The notes under the pieces: generated by a model | Databases searched by the model: none | What the model was told of the DNA's origin: nothing | The model's input: only the letters and a program-made list of their open reading frames with translations | Made by a program: the position numbers and the translations under genes | Source of the DNA: Nitrosomonadales bacterium | GTDB lineage: Bacteria; Pseudomonadota; Gammaproteobacteria; Burkholderiales; SG8-41 | Reading direction: 5' to 3' | Length of the DNA stretch: 7,530 nt | Assembly (NCBI GenBank): GCA_009885185.1 | Contig: VFLF01000143.1 | Location: 1-7,530 of the forward strand | Part shown: positions 1-6,279 of the stretch, one piece after another | How the letters are laid out: each line of letters begins with the position of its first letter | Numbering within the stretch: the first letter of the stretch is position 1

Positions 1-1
1 A

Positions 2-643
2 TTTTCGGGTAGCCCTTACACACTCGCGTGTTACATGATCGAGGGCGGCGGCAGCGCCGATTTCCGCACGGTCAAAACGATGTTGTATGACCGGCCCGAT
101 CTGCTGCATCACATTCTTGATATCAACGCGCGCGCAGTGATCGCTTACCTTAACGCGCAGATCGAGGCCGGCGCGCAGGCGGTGATGATTTTTGATACCT
201 GGGGCGGCTCATTGAGTGCGGCGGCGTACAAAGAGTTCTCGCTCACTTACCTGCAACGCATCGTCGCGGGCCTGACGCGCGAAAAGGACGGCGCGCGCGT
301 GCCGAGTATCGTATTCACCAAGGGCGGCGGCCTGTGGCTGGAGGACATCGCCGCCATCGGTTGCGATGCGGTTGGCCTGGATTGGACCTGCGATATCGGT
401 CAGGCGCGTGCGCGCGTCGGCGCGAATGTCGCGCTGCAAGGCAATCTGGATCCCATGACCTTGTTCGCGCAACCGGATGCGATACGCGCTCAGGTCGCCA
501 ATGTGTTGGCATCGTACGGCCCCGGCGCGGGCCACGTGTTCAACCTCGGCCACGGGGTGTCGCAGTTCACCAACCCCGACCACGTGGGCGCGCTGGTTGA
601 TGCTGTGCATGAGTTGAGCCGCGCCTACCATCCGCCGTCCTGA
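2..643 (+). CDS. hemE: Uroporphyrinogen decarboxylase HemE, C-terminal part (5' end outside window)
   Basis: HemE is a cytoplasmic enzyme of haem synthesis; it removes the four acetate carboxyls of uroporphyrinogen III to give coproporphyrinogen III. The frame is open from base 2, before the first ATG at 35, and begins Phe-Ser-Gly-Ser-Pro-Tyr-Thr-Leu-Ala, which matches the internal GFSGSPxTLA segment of the family. The gene is therefore cut by the window edge and 35 is not its start. About 213 residues are visible, roughly the last 60% of a protein of about 355. Recognisable family segments are [13 protein letters not shown], FTKGGGxWLE, GLDWTx[10 protein letters not shown] and the C-terminal HVFNLGHG with its conserved His. 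The gene ends in TGA, so TGA works as a normal stop in this genome. No frameshift or missing segment is seen in the visible part. Confidence 0.96.
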   Translation, partial: FSGSPYTLACYMIEGGGSADFRTVKTMLYDRPDLLHHILDINARAVIAYLNAQIEAGAQAVMIFDTWGGSLSAAAYKEFSLTYLQRIVAGLTREKDGARVPSIVFTKGGGLWLEDIAAIGCDAVGLDWTCDIGQARARVGANVALQGNLDPMTLFAQPDAIRAQVANVLASYGPGAGHVFNLGHGVSQFTNPDHVGALVDAVHELSRAYHPPS

Positions 644-675
644 GCAGAAACATATACACAGCAAGGACTCAGCGC

Positions 676-692
676 GCGTTTTTCGAAAACGC
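676..692. repeat. Short inverted repeat downstream of hemE
   Basis: GCGTTTT and AAAACGC flank a 3-base loop (TCG), giving a possible 7-bp hairpin 33 bases after the hemE stop. It has no following T-run on the + strand, so it is not a standard intrinsic terminator. It could still stabilise the 3' end of the hemE transcript. Confidence 0.35.
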
Positions 693-828
693 CATGACCG
701 TCACGCCACCATATATTACTAAGTATTTGTTTTTAAATAACTATTTTACATCCCGCACACTGGTGACGTAAGTGCTTGAATCCTTGGGCACTCTCGCCGG
801 AGACCGCCTCAAGCAGTGATTCACAGAG

Positions 829-837
829 TTATCCACA
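829..837 (+). promoter_or_regulatory. Candidate DnaA box (TTATCCACA)
   Basis: TTATCCACA is an exact match to the strong DnaA-box consensus. It lies 109 bases upstream of priA and about 80 bases after an AT-rich stretch. Only one perfect copy was found here, so a full origin is not supported. DnaA control of priA, or a chance occurrence, are both possible. Confidence 0.4.
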
Positions 838-946
838 GGATTTTGCCGCCGGCGGATTGTCTTGCGGTACAACACCTTGCGTCATATTCTCAAACACGCC
901 CTGAACAAGCCGGGCTAACTTCGCGCCGCCTCACTGTGCAACGCCC

Positions 947-3142
947 ATGAAAATCGTCCGCGTCGGTCTCGACGTGCCGCTCGACAAGCTGTTCGACTAC
1001 CGCTGCGACGACGCGCGGGAATCCGACATCGGCGCGCGCGTGCTGGCGCCGTTTGGCAAGCGCAGCGTGGTTGGCGTAATTCTGGACGTCGCCGATACCA
1101 GCACCATTGCCACGGCGCGGTTAAAACCCATCACCAAAATGCTGCGCGAAGCGCCGGGGTTTTCGCCGGACGATATCCAGCTCATTCGGTTTGCGGCGGA
1201 TTATTACCACCATCCGCTGGGCGCGGTGGTGATAAGCGCGCTGCCTGCAGGATTGCGCCGCGCGCGCAAGGCCCCGGTGAAATCACTCACCCATTACGCA
1301 CTGACCGCGCTGGGCGCAACGCGCACCGCCGACAGCCTGCCCGCGCGCGCCACCACCAAACGGCGCTTGCTGGCGTTGTTCCACGACCATCAGGTGCTCG
1401 ACGACGGCGCCGTTCGCGCCTGCGCGCCCACCGCCAAAGTCGCGCTGCGCCAATTGATCGAATCGGGGTACGTAACCACGTGCGAAGGCGCGCTGCCGCT
1501 CTCGCCCGCCGCGGCCTTGCTGGAAGCACCCGAGGTCAGCGGACCGCCGCTGACGCTGGATCAGACTGCTGCCGTCGCCGCGCTATGCGCCGAGTTGTCG
1601 GCGTTCAAGCCGCACTTGCTGCTCGGCGTGACCGGCAGCGGCAAGACCGAGGTGTATCTGCGGGTGATCGACGCGGTGCTGAAAAAGGGCCGTCAGGCGC
1701 TGCTGCTGGTGCCGGAAATTTCGCTCACGCCGCAACTGGAAGCCACGGTGCGCGGGCGTTTCCCGCATACGAAGGTGGTGAGCCTGCACAGCGGGCTGAA
1801 TGAAACCGAGCGCCTCGATCACTGGATCGCCGCGCAGTCGGGCGCGGCGCGCATTGTGCTCGGCACGCGGCTGGCGGTATTCGCGCCGTTGCCGGAACTG
1901 GGCCTGATCGTGGTCGACGAGGAACAGGACGCGTCGTTGAAGCAAAACGAAGGTTTTCGTTACTCCGCGCGCGACCTCGCGGTGGTGCGCGCGCGCCAGC
2001 GCGGCGTGCCCATCGTGCTCGGCTCGGCCACGCCCGCGCTGGAGACCTGGCACAACGCCGCCAGCGGACGTTACGCGCTGGCGCAACTGCCCAAGCGCAT
2101 CAACAACACGCCGCCGCGCATCGTATGCGTCAACACGCGCGACGTGCGGCTCGACAACGGCTTTGCGCCGCCGCTGCTTGCCGCCGTCCGCGATCGGCTG
2201 GCGCGCGGCGAGCAAAGCCTGGTGTTCATCAACCGCCGCGGATATTCGCCGGTGCTGATGTGCCACGATTGCGGCTGGCTTTCAGGCTGCCATCGCTGCT
2301 CGGCCAAGCTGGTGCTGCACGCGCACGACCGGCGCTTGCATTGCCATCACTGCGGCTATCAATCGAAAGTGCCGATGGCCTGCCCCGATTGCGGCAATGC
2401 GGATCTGTCGCCCGTCGGGCAAGGCACGCAGCGCATCGAGGCCACGCTCACGGAACGGTTCCCGCTAGCGCGCATTCTGCGCATTGACCGCGACAGCACG
2501 CGCGCGCGCGGCGCATGGAGCGGCATGCGCGAACGCATCGAGGCGCGCGAAGTGGATATCCTCGTCGGCACGCAAATTCTCGCCAAGGGCCACGACTTCG
2601 CCGGACTGTCGCTGGTGTGCGTGGTCAATGCCGACAGCCTGCTCTACAGCACGGATTTTCGCGCGCCGGAACGGTTGTATGCGCTGCTCACGCAAGTCGC
2701 CGGACGCGCGGGGCGCGGCACGATACCGGGCGAGGTGCTGATCCAAACCGACTTTCCAACACATCCGCTCTACGCCGCGCTGCGCGATCAGGACACCGCG
2801 CGCTTTGCCGATGAGCTATTGAAGGAGCGCCGTAGCGCGGGCTTTCCGCCGTATCAGTATCAGGCGCTGCTGCGCGCCGAAGCGCCCAAGCTCGACACCG
2901 CGATTCAATGGCTCACGCGCGCGGCCGTGCTCGCGCGCGAATTGGATGAGGCGATTCTCGTCTACGACCCGGTGCCCGCGGGCATGATGCGTCTGGCCGG
3001 TCGCGAGCGCGCACAGTTGCTGGTGCAATCCTCCAGCCGCAACCGGCTGCAACGATTTCTCACGGCGTGGCAGCAGGCGTTGACGGAAAAGAAAGCCGGC
3101 AACGCGCGCTGGTCGATTGATGTGGACCCGTTGGAGTTGTAA
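947..3142 (+). CDS. priA: Primosomal replication restart helicase PriA
   Basis: PriA is a 3'-to-5' superfamily 2 DNA helicase that recognises stalled forks and D-loops and reloads the replicative helicase. The 731 residues match the family length. The N-terminus, MKIVRVGLDVPLDKLFDY, aligns with the start of known PriA proteins and supports ATG 947, although no clear Shine-Dalgarno sequence precedes it. Walker A is GVTGSGKT at residues 227-234. Motif II is DEEQ at 324-327, where E. coli PriA has DEEH. LGSATPALET forms motif III. The inserted zinc-binding region has all eight cysteines in four CxxC pairs (C439/C442, C448/C451, C466/C469, C479/C482). Motif VI is QVAGRAGR at 583-590. The gene appears intact. 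It is 303 bases after hemE and is followed by argS after a 96-base gap. Confidence 0.97.
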   Translation: MKIVRVGLDVPLDKLFDYRCDDARESDIGARVLAPFGKRSVVGVILDVADTSTIATARLKPITKMLREAPGFSPDDIQLIRFAADYYHHPLGAVVISALPAGLRRARKAPVKSLTHYALTALGATRTADSLPARATTKRRLLALFHDHQVLDDGAVRACAPTAKVALRQLIESGYVTTCEGALPLSPAAALLEAPEVSGPPLTLDQTAAVAALCAELSAFKPHLLLGVTGSGKTEVYLRVIDAVLKKGRQALLLVPEISLTPQLEATVRGRFPHTKVVSLHSGLNETERLDHWIAAQSGAARIVLGTRLAVFAPLPELGLIVVDEEQDASLKQNEGFRYSARDLAVVRARQRGVPIVLGSATPALETWHNAASGRYALAQLPKRINNTPPRIVCVNTRDVRLDNGFAPPLLAAVRDRLARGEQSLVFINRRGYSPVLMCHDCGWLSGCHRCSAKLVLHAHDRRLHCHHCGYQSKVPMACPDCGNADLSPVGQGTQRIEATLTERFPLARILRIDRDSTRARGAWSGMRERIEAREVDILVGTQILAKGHDFAGLSLVCVVNADSLLYSTDFRAPERLYALLTQVAGRAGRGTIPGEVLIQTDFPTHPLYAALRDQDTARFADELLKERRSAGFPPYQYQALLRAEAPKLDTAIQWLTRAAVLARELDEAILVYDPVPAGMMRLAGRERAQLLVQSSSRNRLQRFLTAWQQALTEKKAGNARWSIDVDPLEL

Positions 3143-3161
3143 CCGTGAATCCTGACCGTCA

Positions 3162-3170
3162 TGTTAGAAT
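3162..3170 (+). promoter_or_regulatory. Candidate extended -10 promoter for argS
   Basis: TGT followed by TAGAAT matches the extended -10 form TGn-TATAAT with five of six bases in the hexamer. It is 20 bases after the priA stop and about 70 bases before the chosen argS ATG. No good -35 hexamer sits 17 bases upstream, which is tolerated in extended -10 promoters. It could serve the argS-SPOR-dsbA-dsbA group. Confidence 0.4.
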
Positions 3171-3193
3171 CTCTTGTTTTTAAACGATTTTTT

Positions 3194-3221
3194 CGCCGCG
3201 CTTGATTGCAGTCCTGCGGCG
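3194..3221 (+). other. Possible hairpin in the argS leader
   Basis: CGCCGC (3194-3199) and GCGGCG (3216-3221) are perfect complements separated by 16 bases, just after a T-rich stretch (3174-3193). The stem lies in the presumed 5' leader of argS and its loop contains the TTG at 3206. A role in translation control is only a guess. Confidence 0.25.
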
Positions 3222-3238
3222 GAACCACACTGGACACC

Positions 3239-4975
3239 ATGAGTAACCCTTCTTTCGCGGACGCAAAATCAGCCATCGTTGATTTGCTGACGACCGCGCT
3301 ACACGCCGTCGCGCCGGACGCAGGCACCGCCGTCATCACCCTGGAGCGCCCCAAACAAGCGCAACACGGCGATTTTTCCTGCAACGTGGCGATGCAACTG
3401 GCGAAGACGCTGCGCGCGAAGCCGCGTGATATCGCGCAAAAACTGTTGGCCGCGTTGCCGGCCTCGCCGCTGCTGGAAAAAACCGATATCGCGGGCGCGG
3501 GTTTTATCAACCTGTACCTCACGCGTGCCAGCAAACAAGGTATCGTGAATCACATATTGGCGTCGGGGCCGGCGTTTGGCAAAAGCGCTGCCGGAGCGCG
3601 GAAAAAAATCCAGCTCGAGTTCGTTTCCGCCAATCCGACCGGGCCGCTGCATGTCGGTCACGGGCGCGGCGCGGCGTATGGCGCGTGTCTGGCCAATGTG
3701 CTGACTGCCACCGGCCATGAGGTGTCGCGCGAGTTTTACATCAATGACGCGGGCCGGCAGATGGATATTCTGGCGGTGTCGGTGTGGCTGCGTTATCTGG
3801 AAACTCGCGGCGCGGCGGTGGCGTTTCCCGCTGACGGCTATCGCGGCGACTATGTGCGCGACATCGCGCGGGCGCTGGATATGGCGCACGGCGCACGGTT
3901 TTCCCGCGAGTTTCCCACCACCTTACCCGCCGAGGGCGAAGACGCCGATGCGGCGCTGGATACGCTGATTGCGCGCGCGCGCGCCGCGCTCGGCGATGAG
4001 TGGAAGGCGCTGCATGGTCACGCGCTGGATGCCATGCTCGCCGATCAGCGCGATGACCTGGGGCATTTTGGCGTTACGTATGATCGCTGGTTTTCCGAAC
4101 AGTCACTGTTCGACAGCGGCGCGGTGGCGCGCGCGCTGGACACGCTGCAACACAACGGTCATCTTTATGAAAAAGACGGCGCGAGATGGTTTCGCTCCAC
4201 CGCCTTCGGCGATGAAAAAGACCGCGTGGTCTGCCGCGAGAACGGCCAGTTCACCTATTTCGCCTCGGACATCGCCTATCATCTGGACAAAATCGAGCGC
4301 GGCTACGATCAATTGATCGATGTGTGGGGCGCCGATCACCACGGCTACATTGCCCGCGTGAAGGGCGCCTTGCAGGCGCTGGGCGCGAACCCGGATAAAC
4401 TCACCGTGACTCTGGTGCAGTTCGCCGTGCTGTTCCGCGGCGGCGAAAAAATCGCGATGGGCAAGCGCTCCGGCGATTTTGTCACGCTGCGCGAATTGCG
4501 CGAGGAAGTGGGCAACGACGCAACGCGCTTTTTTTATGTGCTGCGCAAAAGCGATCAGCATCTCGATTTCGATCTGGATCTGGCGAAATCGCGCACCAAC
4601 GAAAATCCGGTGTACTACATTCAGTACGCCTATGCGCGCGTGTGCAGCGTGTACGCGCAGTGCAACGCGGATGAGGCCAGCGTCGCGGGCGCCGATCCGG
4701 CGCCGCTGGATACGGAGGCCGAACTGGCGTTGCTGCAAAAACTGGCGGAGTATCCGGAGATCGTGGAAAACGCGGCGCGCGAATTGTCGCCGCACCTGAT
4801 CGCGTTTTATCTCAAGGATCTGGCCGCGCAGTTTCACAGCTATTACAACAGCACGCGTTTTCTGGTGGATGAGTTGGCGGTGCGCAATGCCCGGTTGGCG
4901 CTGGCGGGCGCGGTACGGCAAGTGCTCGTCAATGGTCTTGCGCTGCTGGGTGTTTCCGCGCCGGAAAAAATGTAA
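3239..4975 (+). CDS. argS: Arginyl-tRNA synthetase ArgS (class I)
   Basis: ArgS charges tRNA-Arg with arginine in the cytoplasm, using ATP. From ATG 3239 the protein has 578 residues, normal for the family. An in-frame TTG at 3206 would add 11 residues, but it has no ribosome site, falls within a possible leader hairpin, and the added residues do not look like an ArgS N-terminus. The Shine-Dalgarno before 3239 is also weak. The N-terminal tRNA-contact domain is followed by the signature SANPTGPLHVGHGRG, with the HIGH-type motif HVGH at residues 138-141. The KMSKS-equivalent loop reads MGKRSG at 407-412, as in many ArgS proteins. The C-terminal anticodon-binding (DALR) domain begins near YYIQYAYARV and ends with the family-typical GVSAPEKM. 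The SPOR gene starts 9 bases after the stop, suggesting cotranscription. Confidence 0.97.
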   Translation: MSNPSFADAKSAIVDLLTTALHAVAPDAGTAVITLERPKQAQHGDFSCNVAMQLAKTLRAKPRDIAQKLLAALPASPLLEKTDIAGAGFINLYLTRASKQGIVNHILASGPAFGKSAAGARKKIQLEFVSANPTGPLHVGHGRGAAYGACLANVLTATGHEVSREFYINDAGRQMDILAVSVWLRYLETRGAAVAFPADGYRGDYVRDIARALDMAHGARFSREFPTTLPAEGEDADAALDTLIARARAALGDEWKALHGHALDAMLADQRDDLGHFGVTYDRWFSEQSLFDSGAVARALDTLQHNGHLYEKDGARWFRSTAFGDEKDRVVCRENGQFTYFASDIAYHLDKIERGYDQLIDVWGADHHGYIARVKGALQALGANPDKLTVTLVQFAVLFRGGEKIAMGKRSGDFVTLRELREEVGNDATRFFYVLRKSDQHLDFDLDLAKSRTNENPVYYIQYAYARVCSVYAQCNADEASVAGADPAPLDTEAELALLQKLAEYPEIVENAARELSPHLIAFYLKDLAAQFHSYYNSTRFLVDELAVRNARLALAGAVRQVLVNGLALLGVSAPEKM

Positions 4976-4984
4976 GATACGGTC

Positions 4985-5566
4985 ATGCCCAAAGATTACA
5001 AACAGCAGCCGAAAAAACGCGGTAACAACCCCGGCGGCTCGACCTTCGTCGGCATTCTGATCGGTTTGGTGCTGGGCCTGTCGATCGCGCTGGGCGTGGC
5101 GTGGTACATCAACAAAATGCCCAACCCGTTCAAGGACAAGACGCAGGCGTCCACGCCGCCCACGCCACCTAAAGGCGCTCCCGCAACGAAAGCACCTGAC
5201 GCGGCCACCGCCGACAAAGGGCCACGCTTTACCTTCCCCGAAATCCTCAAAGGCGACGACAAATCCGCCCATCGTGATAAAGGAGACAAGGGCGAAAAGA
5301 CGTCAACACCCGCGCCTCGTGAAGCGTTCTTCCTGCAGGCAGGTTCGTTTCAAAATGCGCCCGACGCCGATAATCTGAAGGCGCGGCTGGCACTGGTGGG
5401 TATTGAAGCCTCCATTCAAACCACGAATTTGCCCGATAAGGGCGTGTGGCACCGCGTCAGGGTGGGGCCGTATACGGATGTCGATGAACTTAATCGCATC
5501 CGCAGTATTCTCAAGCAGAACGGCGTGGAGTCCGCCTTGGTCAAGGTACGCGAAGCGGAAAAGTAG
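4985..5566 (+). CDS. SPOR-domain membrane-anchored protein (FtsN-like)
   Basis: A 193-residue protein with FtsN-like architecture. A short basic cytoplasmic N-terminus (about residues 1-20, Lys/Arg-rich) precedes one membrane segment at about 21-42. A Pro/Ala/Lys/Thr-rich linker spans about 45-110. A C-terminal SPOR domain covers about 112-193, with FFLQAGSF, Asp-Ala-Asp-Asn-Leu, WHRVRVGPY and the Leu-Lys-Gln-Asn-Gly helix typical of the family. SPOR domains bind denuded peptidoglycan glycan strands, often at the division septum, so a periplasmic envelope role is likely. Whether this is the true FtsN or another SPOR protein cannot be decided from sequence, so no symbol is given. It starts 9 bases after argS with only a weak ribosome site, and dsbA follows 38 bases after its stop. 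Confidence 0.9.
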   Translation: MPKDYKQQPKKRGNNPGGSTFVGILIGLVLGLSIALGVAWYINKMPNPFKDKTQASTPPTPPKGAPATKAPDAATADKGPRFTFPEILKGDDKSAHRDKGDKGEKTSTPAPREAFFLQAGSFQNAPDADNLKARLALVGIEASIQTTNLPDKGVWHRVRVGPYTDVDELNRIRSILKQNGVESALVKVREAEK

Positions 5567-5594
5567 CGCACCACGGCAAGTTCAAGCTGTTTCA

Positions 5595-5599
5595 GGGAG
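5595..5599 (+). promoter_or_regulatory. Shine-Dalgarno GGGAG deciding the start of the first dsbA
   Basis: GGGAG ends 5 bases before ATG 5605. An upstream in-frame GTG at 5599 overlaps this site and so cannot be its start, which fixes the start at 5605. Confidence 0.7.
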
Positions 5600-5604
5600 T
5601 GATT

Positions 5605-6276
5605 ATGCGTAGCATCATGGTCGTCAATCGATGGTTGCGGTGGGCGTTGGTAAGCGTGCTGGCGGCACTCACGATGGCCGGCATGCCGGCATCGGCGCAA
5701 CTCGTTGCGGGCAAGGATTACCGGGTCATCAAACCGCCGCAGCCCACGCCCAGCGGGAAAAACATCGAAGTCATTGATTTCTTTTGGTACGGTTGCGGCG
5801 GCTGCAACCAGTTGCAACCCTCGCTCTACGCGTGGCTGAAACGCAAACCGGTCGATGTCACGTTTCGCCGCCAGCCCGCCGCGTTTCAGGATAACTGGGT
5901 GCAGCTTGCGCGCACGTATTACACCATCGAGGCGCTCGACTTGACCGACACGCTGCATAGCGAAGTGTTCGACGCCATCCACAAGACCAAGGCGCTGAAT
6001 CCGGCCACGCTGGCCAAGAGCCCGGAGGCCCTGTTTGACTGGGTCGCGACCAAAGGCGTCAACAAGCAAAAGTTCATGGAGACGTACAAGTCATTCGGCG
6101 TGGCAAGCCGCTCGCAACGCACTATCGACGTCACCTCAGCATACAACATCTCCAGCACACCCACGCTGGTGATCGACGGTCGTTTTGTCATTACGCCTTC
6201 CGGCGGCTATGATGTCTTTTTCAAAAACGTGGATCAATTAATCGAACTTGCACGTAAAAGTCGTGGAGGCAAATAA
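5605..6276 (+). CDS. dsbA: Periplasmic thiol:disulfide interchange protein DsbA, CGGC variant
   Basis: A 223-residue DsbA/DsbL-type thioredoxin-fold oxidoreductase that would introduce disulfides into exported proteins and be reoxidised by DsbB. The start is ATG 5605, placed by a Shine-Dalgarno at 5595-5599. A signal peptide covers about residues 1-31, with a basic N-region, a hydrophobic core and an Ala-Ser-Ala cleavage site before Gln32. The thioredoxin motif IEVIDFFWYG-CGGC places the catalytic pair at C64 and C67. The dipeptide is Gly-Gly rather than the Pro-His usual in DsbA, which probably changes the redox potential. The helical insertion region follows, and the cis-Pro loop is Ser-Thr-Pro186-Thr before LVIDGRF. 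The gene is followed after 3 bases by a paralogue, suggesting translational coupling. Local G+C is lower than in priA or argS in the rows I counted (32 of 60 at 6061-6120). Confidence 0.92.
   Translation: MRSIMVVNRWLRWALVSVLAALTMAGMPASAQLVAGKDYRVIKPPQPTPSGKNIEVIDFFWYGCGGCNQLQPSLYAWLKRKPVDVTFRRQPAAFQDNWVQLARTYYTIEALDLTDTLHSEVFDAIHKTKALNPATLAKSPEALFDWVATKGVNKQKFMETYKSFGVASRSQRTIDVTSAYNISSTPTLVIDGRFVITPSGGYDVFFKNVDQLIELARKSRGGK
6264..6269 (+). promoter_or_regulatory. Shine-Dalgarno TGGAGG for the second dsbA
   Basis: TGGAGG lies inside the last codons of the first dsbA and 10 bases before GTG 6280. An in-frame ATG at 6289 is a less likely start because the spacing would be 19 bases. This site shows that translation of the second gene is meant to begin upstream of the in-frame TGA. 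Confidence 0.6.
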
Positions 6277-6279
6277 CCC

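Larger units (their letters stand above)
644..946. other. Intergenic region between hemE and priA
   Basis: No gene is seen in these 303 bases. The region holds an inverted repeat (676-692), an AT-rich stretch at about 710-750 that stands out from the GC-rich surroundings, a perfect DnaA-box sequence (829-837), and a 10-base GC palindrome CCGCCGGCGG (846-855). A weak promoter-like pair lies upstream of priA: TTGCGG at 862-867, a 17-base spacer, and TATTCT at 885-890. The promoter pair matches consensus only partly and is a suggestion. Confidence 0.6.

Noticed and set aside
846..855. GC palindrome CCGCCGGCGG as a terminator
   Set aside because: Only 10 bases with no loop space and no T-run after it; likely a chance palindrome in GC-rich DNA.
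1583..2266. 227-codon open frame on the - strand within priA
   Set aside because: It is antisense to the helicase core of an intact priA, shows a composition typical of a shadow frame, and has no recognisable motif.
3206..3238. TTG 3206 as the argS start
   Set aside because: It adds 11 residues unlike ArgS N-termini, has no ribosome site and lies in the loop of a possible leader hairpin. ATG 3239 gives a normal-length protein.
4103..5272. 389-codon open frame on the - strand opposite argS and the SPOR gene
   Set aside because: It runs antisense to a clear argS and crosses into the next gene. Its product is rich in Arg, Gln, His and Val in the way reverse reading of GC-rich codons produces, with no recognisable domain.
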